A stretch of DNA of 43,749 nt from Photorhabdus khanii NC19 (GCF_000517265.1 NZ_AYSJ01000002.1:180581-224329); one strand, 5' to 3'; shown: positions 17,401 to 27,500, counted from the stretch's first letter. Translations and numbers: made by a program. The notes: generated by a model from the letters alone, not told the origin.

Positions 17401-18285
17401 ATGATGAATTATAAATATAAGTTGCTTATTGTTGCGGTTGGTAGCGCTCTATTGGCTGGGTGTGCCACTGACCCCGGTTATGATCAAGCCGGTGAGGTTG
17501 ATGTTCGTGTGCTGGCGATAAATGACTTTAGCGGTCATACACATCAGGCTTATAACTGTGTGATTAATGGTAAGCCGGTCACGTCTGCCCAGGCTAATGG
17601 TGCTCTGATAACTAATCTGGATTTGAAGCTGGATAAAATCACCAAAGATGTTGTTGATTTCGAAGCGAAAAATATTTGGGTAGATAACCATAAATATGAA
17701 AAGGATGCAGAAATCACCAAGATGTTGGATGCATATGAAAAAATAGCCACGCCATTGGAAAACCGTGTGATTGGTAAGTTGGATCGTAATTTGAGCAGGA
17801 GAAGCAACAGTGCGGGTGAGTCTTCTCTGGGTAAAGTGATTGTGGATGCTTATCTGTATACCGCTGCGCCGAAAGAGAGCGGCAGCGCTCAAATTGCGTT
17901 TATAAATAGCGGTGGTATCCGTGCTGACTTGGCTGGTGAGCAAATTAAACGCCTGTTGGAACAACAATGGGATCGTTCTGAGCCGCAAATTTTGGCGGTT
18001 TCGAATGGCTTCCAATATCAGTGGGATAGTTCTAAACCAAAAGGGGATCGTGTCATTGTCAGTTCCATGAAAATTAACGGCAAGCCTGTGAAATTAAAGG
18101 GGAAATGCCGTGTAGTGGCTAATGAATTTTTGGCAACCGGAGGGAGTAGTTTCTCTGTATTTAAAGAGGGTACTGACCCGGTATACGGTGTGCCGGATGT
18201 CGATGCGGTGGTGAAATATTTCTCTGAGAAATCACCGATTGCTTATCCTAAACAAGCCCGTATTGTTGATGTGAATAAAAAATAA
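17401..18285 (+). CDS. 5'-nucleotidase-like lipoprotein lacking most of its catalytic domain
   Basis: A 294-residue lipoprotein (LLAGC signal, Cys at residue 21). After it comes VDVRVLAINDFSGHTHQ, the first strand of a 5'-nucleotidase metallophosphoesterase domain, but the remaining metal-site motifs (GD, GNH, H, GHxH) are absent. Near residue 60 the protein passes into the end of that domain and then a full 5'-nucleotidase C-terminal domain (ESSLGKVIVDAYLYTA, FINSGGIRADL, GGSSFSVFKEG). Intact family members are about 550 residues, so some 200 or more were lost in frame. Hydrolysis is unlikely; nucleotide binding may remain. It starts 18 bases after the RNase T2 gene and is probably co-transcribed. 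Confidence 0.85.
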   Translation: MMNYKYKLLIVAVGSALLAGCATDPGYDQAGEVDVRVLAINDFSGHTHQAYNCVINGKPVTSAQANGALITNLDLKLDKITKDVVDFEAKNIWVDNHKYEKDAEITKMLDAYEKIATPLENRVIGKLDRNLSRRSNSAGESSLGKVIVDAYLYTAAPKESGSAQIAFINSGGIRADLAGEQIKRLLEQQWDRSEPQILAVSNGFQYQWDSSKPKGDRVIVSSMKINGKPVKLKGKCRVVANEFLATGGSSFSVFKEGTDPVYGVPDVDAVVKYFSEKSPIAYPKQARIVDVNKK

Positions 18286-18286
18286 T

Positions 18287-18304
18287 CAACGACCTATTTC
18301 GTTG
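18287..18304 (+). terminator. Weak hairpin after the 5'-nucleotidase-like gene
   Basis: CAACGA-CCTATT-TCGTTG followed by GGTTATTTTGTT, directly after the stop. A 6-bp stem with a poor U-run. Confidence 0.4.
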
Positions 18305-18369
18305 GGTTATTTTGTTAATAATACTCAACGAGACAGATCCTAAATGAATTACCTTTCTGATTTATTGAG

Positions 18370-18428
18370 CGGGATGTGGAAACGGGGAGTCAATGTTCTA
18401 CCGTACCACATCCCGATTCTCCCCGTTT
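18370..18428. repeat. Interleaved inverted repeats A-B-A'-B'
   Basis: Two perfect 10-bp inverted repeats are interleaved. CGGGATGTGG (18370-18379) pairs with CCACATCCCG (18406-18415), and AAACGGGGAG (18380-18389) pairs with CTCCCCGTTT (18419-18428). The left arms touch and the right arms are 3 bases apart, so the full stems cannot easily form together. A further near-complement ATAAAAACGG follows near 18450. See findings. Confidence 0.85.
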
Positions 18429-18580
18429 TATCCGCTGCTCCCCAAAATAAAAACGGTAAAGTCACTTAAGCAACGAATTGATAAATAGTTTCAAGATCTG
18501 ATGTTATAGAATATCATCAAGTTTAGATTTTAAATTGACCAATTTAGCCGTAACTTAACCAATTAAAACGTGGATCTATC

Positions 18581-19186
18581 ATGACAAATAGAAATGTTAC
18601 ATGGTTAGTCAGGCCTGTAGGCTATCAGGCCATTTTGAAACGTTGCCCTGGCTGTGAGGTGAAAAAGGAGTTTTATCCAGCAGGTACATTCAGGGTTAAT
18701 GCGCAAAAAAAAGTGTTGGATGTGTGGAGTATCTATAAATGCGAAAAGTGTGATTACACTTGGAATATTGATATTTTTTCGAGGGTCAATGTCAATAAAT
18801 TGGATGGCGACTTGTATGAGCGATTTTTGCACAACGATCAAGATGAAATTCGGCGATATGCCTTTGATTATCGAATATTGGCAAAAAACAGGGCTGAACT
18901 CGGTGTCTCTCCTGACTTTATTATAGAAGGTAAAGAACTTCAGGATATGGCTCAAACACCGGCCGTACAGATTACGATTCAGCTTGAATATCCCATTCCT
19001 ATCAGACTTATCTCAATTCTGACGAAGAAGTTTTCGTTGTCACGTAGTCGAGTGACTAAGCTCGTTGATCAAGGCGCTATTCAGGGGGTAACTACAGTTG
19101 AATTAAATAAAAAGCTAAAGCGTGATATCACTCTTAGCATCAATGTTAACGATTTATTGCAAGAGTCTGATAGTCATTTTGTCTGA
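18581..19186 (+). CDS. DUF1062 family protein
   Basis: A 201-residue protein with two CxxC pairs (CPGC at about 22-25, CEKC at about 51-54) that make a probable zinc ribbon, a WNIDIFSRVNVNKLDG block, and a C-terminal S4-like segment (LISILTKKFSLSRSRVTKLV). These are the features of the DUF1062 family, whose function is unknown to me; nucleic-acid binding is plausible from the ribbon and S4-like helix. It ends 41 bases before an MFS exporter gene in the same direction, so the two may be co-expressed. Confidence 0.75.
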   Translation: MTNRNVTWLVRPVGYQAILKRCPGCEVKKEFYPAGTFRVNAQKKVLDVWSIYKCEKCDYTWNIDIFSRVNVNKLDGDLYERFLHNDQDEIRRYAFDYRILAKNRAELGVSPDFIIEGKELQDMAQTPAVQITIQLEYPIPIRLISILTKKFSLSRSRVTKLVDQGAIQGVTTVELNKKLKRDITLSINVNDLLQESDSHFV

Positions 19187-19227
19187 ATTAATCTGGTTTC
19201 CCGGAGATGACATAAAAATAAGAATGG

Positions 19228-20715
19228 ATGAGTGAAATGAATATTATAAAGAAATGGTGGGTGCTCTCTACTGTTTCAGCCGCGTTATTGCTGGTTGCTG
19301 TTGATATGACAGTGTTGTATACCGCGCTTCCGAGCTTGACTCACAGTTTGGGTGCGAGCACAACGGAAAAGTTATGGATAGTCAATATCTATCCTCTTGT
19401 CGTCTCTGGGCTGTTGTTGGGGGCGGGTACTTTGGGAGATCGCGTCGGGCATAGACGGTTGTTGGTTTGTGGTCTCATGATATTTGGTTGCTCATCCCTG
19501 ATGGCAGCTTACTCTTATTCATCGGAAATGCTGATTGTTTCCCGGGTACTGTTAGGGGTAGGGGCGGCAACGATGATGCCTGCCACACTGTCGATTATCG
19601 CCTTAACATTCGATGATGAAGACGAGAAATCATTCGCAATTGGGATTTGGGCAGCCGTTGCCTCTGGGGGAGCGGCAGTAGGGCCACTGATAGGAGGCTT
19701 ATTGCTTGAATATTTTTGGTGGGGATCGGTGTTCCTCATCAATGTTCCTATTGTGATTTTGACATTAATCTTGTCGTGGTTGTTTGTCCCAGCCTCTAAG
19801 ACCGATTCGTCTCATCCGTGGGATCTTGTTGGTTCATTGCAGGTCATGGTTATATTGATCAGTTTTGCCTATGCCATCAAGGAGTTTGCCAAGCGAGATC
19901 CATCCTATATCGGGATACTGGTGACTTTTACTCTGGTGATCAGTTTTCTGGTGTTATTCATTCGACGCCAAAAACGAAGTGTGTATCCACTGATTGATTT
20001 CGACATTTTCAAAAGTCCGGCTTTTTCGTCTGCGGTCATCGCTGGGTTGGTGGCTTCCGCCTGTTTGATGGGGATTAATCTGGTTTTAAGCCAACGTTTG
20101 CAGCTTGTATTGTCATTAACACCTTTGCAATCGGGGCTCTATTTTTTGCCATTTTCATTGGGCGCGATTGTGGCAAGTCCTGTGAGTGGTTGGATTCTTC
20201 CTCGTTTGGGTAGTGCCCGATTGCTCATTACCTCTTTGTTGATGTATGCCTTTGCCATACTTGCACTCATGGTCAGTTTTTCAGCTCCCCTGCCTTTGCA
20301 GGTCATTTGCTTTTTTGTGCTGGGAACATGTCTTGGGGCAACAATGACGGCTGCGTCCAGTACTATCATGCAGGCTACACCACCAAATCGGGCAGGTATG
20401 GCCGCGTCCGTTGAAGAGGTTTCCTACGAGTTGGGCGGTGGATTGGGCATTGTGATAATGGGGAGCATCATGTCGGCTGTCTATAGTTATACTCTTAAAC
20501 TTCCGGCTGATTCTCCAGTGAATGATGCTGCCAGAGATGGTATTGATGGCGCTTTGATCGCTGCGCAAGGAATGGCACCTGATGCTGGTTTGGCTCTTGC
20601 AAACCTTGCCAGGTCAGCGTTCGACGATGCAGTTTTTTCTGTGATGGGGGCCTCATCCCTGTTTCTTATGGCGATGGCTGCGTTGGTATGGTTCAATTTT
20701 CGCCGTTCTTCCTGA
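19228..20715 (+). CDS. DHA2-family multidrug exporter, SmvA-like
   Basis: A 495-residue, 14-helix MFS protein. The antiporter start DMTVLYTALPSL, motif A GDRVGHRRLLVCG and motif C-like ASGGAAVGPLIGGLLLEYFW are clear. Overall it resembles SmvA/QacA-type efflux pumps for quaternary cations and paraquat-like dyes. ATG at 19228 is used; ATG at 19237 is an alternative. It is followed by a strong terminator and then by the biosynthetic cluster. Export of the cluster's product is possible, especially as the predicted product is cationic, but the terminator shows it is not in the same transcript. Confidence 0.9.
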   Translation: MSEMNIIKKWWVLSTVSAALLLVAVDMTVLYTALPSLTHSLGASTTEKLWIVNIYPLVVSGLLLGAGTLGDRVGHRRLLVCGLMIFGCSSLMAAYSYSSEMLIVSRVLLGVGAATMMPATLSIIALTFDDEDEKSFAIGIWAAVASGGAAVGPLIGGLLLEYFWWGSVFLINVPIVILTLILSWLFVPASKTDSSHPWDLVGSLQVMVILISFAYAIKEFAKRDPSYIGILVTFTLVISFLVLFIRRQKRSVYPLIDFDIFKSPAFSSAVIAGLVASACLMGINLVLSQRLQLVLSLTPLQSGLYFLPFSLGAIVASPVSGWILPRLGSARLLITSLLMYAFAILALMVSFSAPLPLQVICFFVLGTCLGATMTAASSTIMQATPPNRAGMAASVEEVSYELGGGLGIVIMGSIMSAVYSYTLKLPADSPVNDAARDGIDGALIAAQGMAPDAGLALANLARSAFDDAVFSVMGASSLFLMAMAALVWFNFRRSS

Positions 20716-20824
20716 GTGACTCCTCTCATTCTTCGATTCATCATTGCGTAATTGAATCAAAGTAGATGGTATGCAACCTAGTGAAATAGGTGAATAGATT
20801 GATTTCGCAGGTGCTTTTTAATAG

Positions 20825-20856
20825 GAAGCCACATTTTTGTGGCTTCTTCTCTTTTG
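20825..20856 (+). terminator. Terminator after the SmvA-like gene
   Basis: GAAGCCACA-TTTT-TGTGGCTTC followed by TTCTCTTTT: a 9-bp stem with a U-rich tail, about 110 bases after the stop. Confidence 0.9.
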
Positions 20857-21256
20857 ATTGGTGAGTGCGCTTCGATATATATGGGGTTTCTGATGGGCTG
20901 ATTGGTTTATCACTCGTTTTTATTAAAAAGAGTACTTATTTAATAGTAATAATATCTTAATTATTCTGGTGTAGTTCAAATATCTGGATTGATTCATGGA
21001 GGTTTCTTTTTTTATTGCTACTTTTAAAATTGTCACTATGTTGTTTATGACTGTAGTAAATGGCGCTAATGATCATTCCATACAGGGTAGGTAAGTTATC
21101 GCTTCTCGTTTTTTTACTCTGCATGTTCGCTTTCTCTGGTCGTCAAAAGTAAACGCTGTGTTATCCAACTAACTTGTATGCAGGATAGTGTGGAGTCGGC
21201 ACAACGTTTTAATTTTCGTCTCCGCCCGTAGGGCTTGTAATGGAAAGGTGAAGATT
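20857..21256. other. Leader region of the biosynthetic cluster
   Basis: Four hundred bases between the previous terminator and the first cluster gene. It must contain the cluster promoter. A 32-codon frame (ATG at 20997, MEVSFFIATFKIV) is present but has no convincing ribosome site. No regulator gene lies in the cluster, so control probably acts here. No specific operator was recognised. Confidence 0.4.
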
Positions 21257-22573
21257 ATGCGTGTTCAATTAGGGCAATTATATGATTTGCGATATTCGCT
21301 GAGAATTGATCAGTTATGTGTCGGTGAAGTATTAATGCCCTTGGAACGATTGGCGCCTGAACATCTCAGGGTGGCGATTGAATACCTGTTGAATAAGTAT
21401 TCTGTTCTGAGGGCACGATTTGTCGGTGATGGCATGAATATGGAAATGGACTTGGTGCCTCCCAGCAGTGAATTATTGCGTCAGGTTTTTGAAGTCAGAG
21501 AGCTAACCGGTAGTCAAGATGATCGACGGCGCTTAATATCAAATTATATCGCTGAAGTTAGAGCCAATATGAATGTGGCAAATCCTCCACTGTTGCGTTA
21601 CTGCTTGTTTGATGGCGATGGTGCCCGTGCGCAGAGGCTGGTATTGATATTCAATCATCTGGTATGTGATGGCATTTCCAGTCGGATTTTATGGCGAGAT
21701 CTCTCAAAGGCGTACAGAATGTCTGTAAATGGTCAGCCTCTTGATTTTGAGCATGCCACTAATTATGAGCAATTTTGCGCTGAGCTGTATGAACGGCATA
21801 AGCAAATGGCAAAAGCGGTCATCCCCGATACTGAACAAACGATTGAAAATACCACACTTAATATTCTCGGTGAGCAGCGTGTTGAGTCACTTCCCATTAG
21901 TAAATTAGCTGAAGCCGTTACAGAATTCAGGCAGCTTGATGATGAGGCTTTAAAGAGGATACGTCTTTTGGCTCAGCAACGTCGTGTCAGTGTGGCAGAT
22001 TTGTTGCTTGGTAGTTGGTTAAAGGCCCTGGCGGTTGTCTTCGGGAAAGGCAGCCTGGATATGTTGATGTGGGTCAGCCCTCATTTTGTGGGTTATTGGG
22101 AAACTTCGGTTTCTAATCTTGTCGGGTCAGTATCATTTCCGATCACCGTTAAGTTTCATATTGACCCGAATCTATCGCTGAATAGCACCCTTCAGCACAT
22201 GGCCCAAGAATTGAATGGCGCAATGGAAAAAGCGGCGGATTATGCGGCTACTTACTTTGTGTCTGACTCTTCATTTGGCTGGCCAGAACTTCCTGCGATT
22301 TCTTTCAATTTCGTTGGGGATCAACGACGATCGCCTAATGTTATTGGTTATGAACTGGCCCCTGAAAAAATACGTATTGGCAAGCCGGATGAAGATGCGC
22401 AAGACGTACCGTTGAGCATGGATATAGAGATATATGCCAGTACTATGGACGTCACCATTTCTTCCAGGCCAGATTGTAATCTTCAGTTTTTACCATCCCG
22501 TTTGATGGCTATTTGGTTGGAAACCATCGGCGAGTCTGGAATTGAATTGCCGTTTTACTCTGGTTATCAATAG
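21257..22573 (+). CDS. Free-standing NRPS condensation domain
   Basis: A 438-residue single condensation (C) domain. The catalytic motif is NHLVCDG (133-139): the essential second His (His134) and the DG are kept, while the first His is Asn. Later C-domain features are weaker but present (FRQLDDEALKRIRLLAQQ; ISFNFVGDQ). C domains join a carrier-bound acyl group to an amine. As a stand-alone protein it can act on a free amine and release the chain. The frame is open from 21188, but ATG at 21257 has AGGTGA seven bases upstream and gives the normal C-domain start. It is the first gene of a nine-gene run. In congocidine-type clusters free C domains attach the terminal amidine, which fits the last three genes here. 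Confidence 0.85.
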   Translation: MRVQLGQLYDLRYSLRIDQLCVGEVLMPLERLAPEHLRVAIEYLLNKYSVLRARFVGDGMNMEMDLVPPSSELLRQVFEVRELTGSQDDRRRLISNYIAEVRANMNVANPPLLRYCLFDGDGARAQRLVLIFNHLVCDGISSRILWRDLSKAYRMSVNGQPLDFEHATNYEQFCAELYERHKQMAKAVIPDTEQTIENTTLNILGEQRVESLPISKLAEAVTEFRQLDDEALKRIRLLAQQRRVSVADLLLGSWLKALAVVFGKGSLDMLMWVSPHFVGYWETSVSNLVGSVSFPITVKFHIDPNLSLNSTLQHMAQELNGAMEKAADYAATYFVSDSSFGWPELPAISFNFVGDQRRSPNVIGYELAPEKIRIGKPDEDAQDVPLSMDIEIYASTMDVTISSRPDCNLQFLPSRLMAIWLETIGESGIELPFYSGYQ

Positions 22574-22672
22574 CATACCCTGCCATTTTTCGTCTTTTAT
22601 GGTTTCATTAGTAGCACGGCTGTTTTCTGGATCTGATCGTTATTGAGAGGATTTTGATATGGGGGAATATTG

Positions 22673-24424
22673 ATGAGTCAAGAAATTTACGGGCGTGAAG
22701 TGTCACCGATCAAACCCGTTGTGCGTGATCCCTTGCTTCGTGATTTGGAAGAGAGTGGCATGCAACTGTTCAATCTGAATTGGGTGAAGTGTCATATAGC
22801 CTCTCCTAACGCTCCGTTATTAACTAAATGTACTGTCATTAGCAGAAATACCGATTTTGCCCACAATGTGAAGGGATTGATTGAGGCTAAGGGAATTGAT
22901 GTTGTCACTCTTGATCTTGATGCAGATCTGGTTTCCCAACTTGACTCGATAGAAGTCACAGGCACATTGCTCTATTTAGCCGGCCACGAGAAGCTTCTGA
23001 GCGCTTCAGATATTGTGGCTCATGAGTTACACCAATTCGAAAGTTTACGTCTTATTGCTAACAAAGTTGCTGAATGCCGTCATGAGGAAAAATCGCAACT
23101 CTGGGTCGTTACCCAGGGTGTACAGGTGCTTGGCGGGCAATTTGATGCGCTAGGTTTGTCTGGTAGTGGTTTATGGGGATTAAGCCGGGTGATGGCGAAA
23201 GAGTACCCCTCTGTTGAAGTTGGACTGATTGATTTACCTCTTGAACAGATTGGGGACGAAGGGATCGTATCGGCTCTTAACATCATGACAAATGCGAGTG
23301 AGAAGAGAGAGTTTCTCATTGATGCTCAGGGCATTTGGCAGCGTCAGGTTGGATCTGTCGCCATTAGCCATGAAAAGACCGAAATAAAGCAGGACGCCAA
23401 CTATCTTATCACCGGAGGGTTTGGCGAGACCGGGCGGATGCTGGCCACGAATCTTTTTGCGTCAGGAGCAAGGCATGTAACGCTGATGGGACATTCTGCT
23501 CCGCCGGCTGATTTGATTACCGAATCTGAGCAACTGAAAGCGCAAGGTTTCAGTCTCTATTTGTTCCAGGGTGATGTAGCCGATATTGAGGATGTCAAGG
23601 CGGTGCTGCGGCGTATCGATAGAACGGGTTTCCCCTTACGGGGAATCTACCATCTGGCAAGTATTGTTGAAGACGGAATGCTTGCCACGTTAAGTCGCCG
23701 TTCGGTTGAAAAAGTTTTCCGTCCGAAAATTGCCGGAATCTGGAACTTACACTTGGCTACCCAAGGGTTAAGCCTGGATTGGTTCATCACATTTTCTTCA
23801 TTAGCCGGAATTATTGGCATTGCGGGGCAGGGGCCATATGCCGCTGCGGACTCATTCGCGGATTCTTTAATGCGATATCGGTTGGCAACTGGGCTTCCAG
23901 GTACGGCTATCGCGTGGCAACCCTGGCGTGGTGGGATGACTGCGCGTCTCAATCCGTTGCACCTTAGCAGACTTGAAGCCATGGGATTGTTGCTCCTTGA
24001 TATCAAAGATGTCATGGATACCGTTACCAGAAAGAGTATTCATCACGATACAGGGCTGATTGCCGGAAACTTTAGCCGTGTTGCTCTGGAGAGGCTGATT
24101 GATTCTCAAGGTCCTGTGAATGATATAGAGACTGCTTTGGCTTCTGCTCGAAGTGATGATGCTATGGTCGCGTCTGGGCAACCTTCGCATGAAGAGCAAC
24201 GCAATGCGATGACGGAAATAGTGATAGAAGAGTTGAAGAAACTTGTTGCAGGAGGAGAAATCACCGTCGACACGAAGTTGAGTGAAATTGATATGGACTC
24301 CATGTCAGCGGTTGCGATTGTTCAGCGATTGCGGGGGATCATTGGAAAACTCGTCCCCATATCAGTCTTTTTTGACGACTGTAGCATTGCTGAGGTTGTT
24401 GAAAAATTGAAGCGCTATTTCTGA
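22673..24424 (+). CDS. PKS ketoreductase-acyl carrier protein (KR-ACP)
   Basis: A 583-residue partial PKS module. A structural (psi) KR half runs from about 35 to 220, then the catalytic KR with NADPH loop YLITGGFGETG (about 244-254), the Ser of FSSLAG, and active Tyr389 in GPYAAADSF; the usual Asn after the Tyr is Asp here. An ACP follows with the phosphopantetheine Ser543 in EIDMDSMSA. There is no KS, so this protein must work with a KS from another gene, most simply the KS-only protein at 31928-33628. The start is the ATG at 22673 with GGGGGA upstream; an in-frame TTG precedes it. It makes a beta-hydroxyacyl-ACP if active. Confidence 0.88.
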   Translation: MSQEIYGREVSPIKPVVRDPLLRDLEESGMQLFNLNWVKCHIASPNAPLLTKCTVISRNTDFAHNVKGLIEAKGIDVVTLDLDADLVSQLDSIEVTGTLLYLAGHEKLLSASDIVAHELHQFESLRLIANKVAECRHEEKSQLWVVTQGVQVLGGQFDALGLSGSGLWGLSRVMAKEYPSVEVGLIDLPLEQIGDEGIVSALNIMTNASEKREFLIDAQGIWQRQVGSVAISHEKTEIKQDANYLITGGFGETGRMLATNLFASGARHVTLMGHSAPPADLITESEQLKAQGFSLYLFQGDVADIEDVKAVLRRIDRTGFPLRGIYHLASIVEDGMLATLSRRSVEKVFRPKIAGIWNLHLATQGLSLDWFITFSSLAGIIGIAGQGPYAAADSFADSLMRYRLATGLPGTAIAWQPWRGGMTARLNPLHLSRLEAMGLLLLDIKDVMDTVTRKSIHHDTGLIAGNFSRVALERLIDSQGPVNDIETALASARSDDAMVASGQPSHEEQRNAMTEIVIEELKKLVAGGEITVDTKLSEIDMDSMSAVAIVQRLRGIIGKLVPISVFFDDCSIAEVVEKLKRYF

Positions 24425-24537
24425 CAAGCTATTGCCTGATGCAGTAACACCAAGCACAAACCTTACCTTTTCCGTGACGAAGTTGGCGTAGCCGGAAGGT
24501 GGGGATACTGTTTAGTATTGATGGAGCTTGACACGTT

Positions 24538-27500
24538 ATGTATAAAGATTGTCCACAGACTGGTGATGCAGAGTTGCTGTCCATGCAGCAGAGAGCTTTA
24601 TGGTTCATTGCCAATTATACCCCTGACGATACCCGATATAATATTGCCCTGGCTTTCCGTATTCACGGATCGTTTCAAATTGATGCTTTTCGCTATGCGG
24701 TTAATCGGCTGGTTTCCAAAAATGTCACATTAAGAAGCACGTTCGTGAACATGAACGGCGAACCAAAGCTGGTTATCAACGAACACTTACCGCCGGCGTT
24801 GGCGGTTTTCGATGCAACGGAATGGAGTCAGGATGTTCTCGAACAGGCAGTTCAGGACTTTCATTCCATACCTTTTAAGTTAGAAGAAGAGTCATCTCTG
24901 CGTTTCGGTATCTATGTGGTCAGTGCCGAAGAGCACGTTTTACTGATGTGTGTTCATCATATTGTGTCGGATTTTACTTCACTTGGTTTTATGTGGGATC
25001 AGCTTGAGCACTTTTATCTGGCTGAACTTGGCGAAGATGACGATTCCTGGTTACCGCCAGCCGAAGTTTTCAAGGATTATGTCTCTAGAGAACAGGCGTA
25101 TTACCAGAGTGAAGCGGCGGCGGAGTCGAAAGCGTATTGGAGTGAATGTTTAAAGAAACAGCCGGCAATGCTGCAATGGAATAGTTTTTGGCGAAAAGGC
25201 CATAGTGGTCAGTCGTCCGTGATTTTTAATCTCGGTGAAGAAACTACCAAAAAAATAAAGCAGCTTGCCGGGCAAATAGGCGGATCGGTCTTTACTGTCA
25301 TGCTAGCGGCATGGGGGGCTTACATAGCCAGGGAGACAAAAACGTCAGATGTTGTGATGGGTGTGCCGGTGTCGATGCGTGACTCAGTTCATCAACATAT
25401 TATCGGCTGCCTGTTTAATGTATTACCTATACGTTTGTCCGTTGATCAAACATTTCATCACCTGTTATTGGCTGCAAAAGAAAGATCGTTATCGGCTCTT
25501 GATAATCGAAATTTTTGTCTCAGTCAAATGCTTGATCACCTTGCTGTGGAGCGGCATGAGGGTCGTAATCCGTTGTTTCAGACCGCAGTGAATATGCTGG
25601 GGCACGTAGGGCAGTCGCGTTGGTTGAAATTGGAACTGGCGATGGCTGAGGATGCTGTTCAGGTTTTATGGGCGGGGCGGACGATTTCTCCATTCAGGCT
25701 TTGTCAGCAGGAAGGGCAGGTTGATATTGAACTGTTATTTTTGGATGCTGATTCCCAATTAAGATGTGAACTCAAAGGGGACAAACATTTTTTCTCACAT
25801 TCAGGTCTTCAGATAGTTGCAGAGCGCTTCAAAAAAGTGGTTGAAACGCTGATTGCGGAGCCTGATAGGGAGATTAGCGCTTTGTTGGCACCAAAATCAG
25901 AGGATTACAATCTTCCATCCGGTCCGCTTAATACGGACATGCTCCCTGAAATACCGAACCAAACCATAGTTTCGCTTTTTGATCACCGGGTTGTGCAACA
26001 AGCGGCGTCCGTAGCGATTCGTTGTGGTGCCGATAGGTTAACTTACCAGAATTTGCAACGTTGGTCGCTGGAGGTTGCTGACCGGCTTATACAAAATGGG
26101 GTCGTGTCTGGCGATCGGGTGGGGGTCGCATTGTTGCCTTCACTAGAAGCCGTGGTGACGATGCTTGGGATTATGCGTATTGGCGCAGGGTATGTACCGT
26201 TAGATCTCCGGTTGCCCCAGAAACGTCTGGAGAGAATTGTCGAACAATCAGAGATGAAGCTGATTGTTGTTAACGCTGATGTTGACTCAGATGATTCGTT
26301 TACGGCCAAGCTGATGATAATGACCGCTATGGAGCCGCAACTTGCTGTGGAGGTGGTTGATTATTGTACACCTTCTTCAATTGCCTATAGTGTTTTCACT
26401 TCCGGTTCTACGGGCACCCCCAAAGGCATTGATGTTGAACACAGTAATGTTATTGCCTTTCTCAACGCAATGGACGAATACTTGTCACCCGCGCCTGGAG
26501 AGGTGTGGAGCTGGTTCCATGCTGCCAGTTTTGATTTATCTGTGTGGGAGATTTGGGGTTCCCTCTGTTCTGGAGGGACTTTAGTCATTGTACCCGATGA
26601 GATACGTAACCAACCTGACAAGCTTCTGGACCTTATAGCCGCGGAGCAGGTCACTATTGTCACACAGACGCCTGCCAGTTTGAAAAACCTGCTATCTGAG
26701 TTTCAGAGCCTGCCAAGAACTTATGCGATAAAACATTGGGTCATTTGTGGTGAAGCACTTCTCAGTGCCACTGTTCGGCCTTATCTGAATACCCAATGGA
26801 CATTATGGAATATGTATGGTCCAGCGGAGGCAACCGTTTACACCACAGTGGAGAAGGTCACTGAAGCACTGACCGACTACCATGTGATCCCGATTGGCAA
26901 ACCGTTAGGTTTCGCAACGGTCTATCTTCTGAATACCTCAATGCAAACACCTGCGGTGGGTGAGGTCGGTGAAATTTACATTGGCGGTCGTGGTGTCGCC
27001 AGGGGGTATGTCGGTCTTGAACAGTTAACGGCTCAATGTTTCATTCCTGATCCCTATATTGATAATGGACGTATTTATAAAACCGGTGATTTAGCGTATT
27101 GGGACGGGGAACGAATTCATTTTTGTGGTCGCGTGGATAATCAGGTAAAAGTCGCCGGTTACCGAATTGAAATTGCAGAGATTGAGGATTGTCTCAATCG
27201 CTATCATGCTATTGCGGATGCTGCTGTTATCGTTGAATCTCACGAGGGCACAGATCGTTTAGTTGCAATATTGGTCCCTGCGAGTCAGCGCAATCTGCCC
27301 GAAGAGTCTGCCATTCGTGAGCATCTCAGAACTTATCTCCCCATCTACATGTTGCCCGGCCGGATTATGCTGGCTGATGAATTGCCATGTAATACCCATA
27401 ACAAAGTTGATAGAAGAGCGTTAAATGATTTGATTAAAGCGGGGAGGTTGACGGATATCAGCTCGTTGAGACCTGTCCCTGTGTTACCTGTCGACTCGGT

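Noticed and set aside
17449-18015. Minus-strand open frame of 188 codons
   Set aside because: Antisense shadow of the 5'-nucleotidase-like lipoprotein gene.
18370-18428. Classical H-type pseudoknot
   Set aside because: Two 10-bp stems with loops of 0 and 3 bases crossing them are sterically unlikely; alternative hairpins are a better reading.
19228-20715. Dedicated exporter as part of the biosynthetic operon
   Set aside because: A strong terminator (20825-20856) and 400 bases of leader separate it from the cluster; only a neighbourly link can be claimed.
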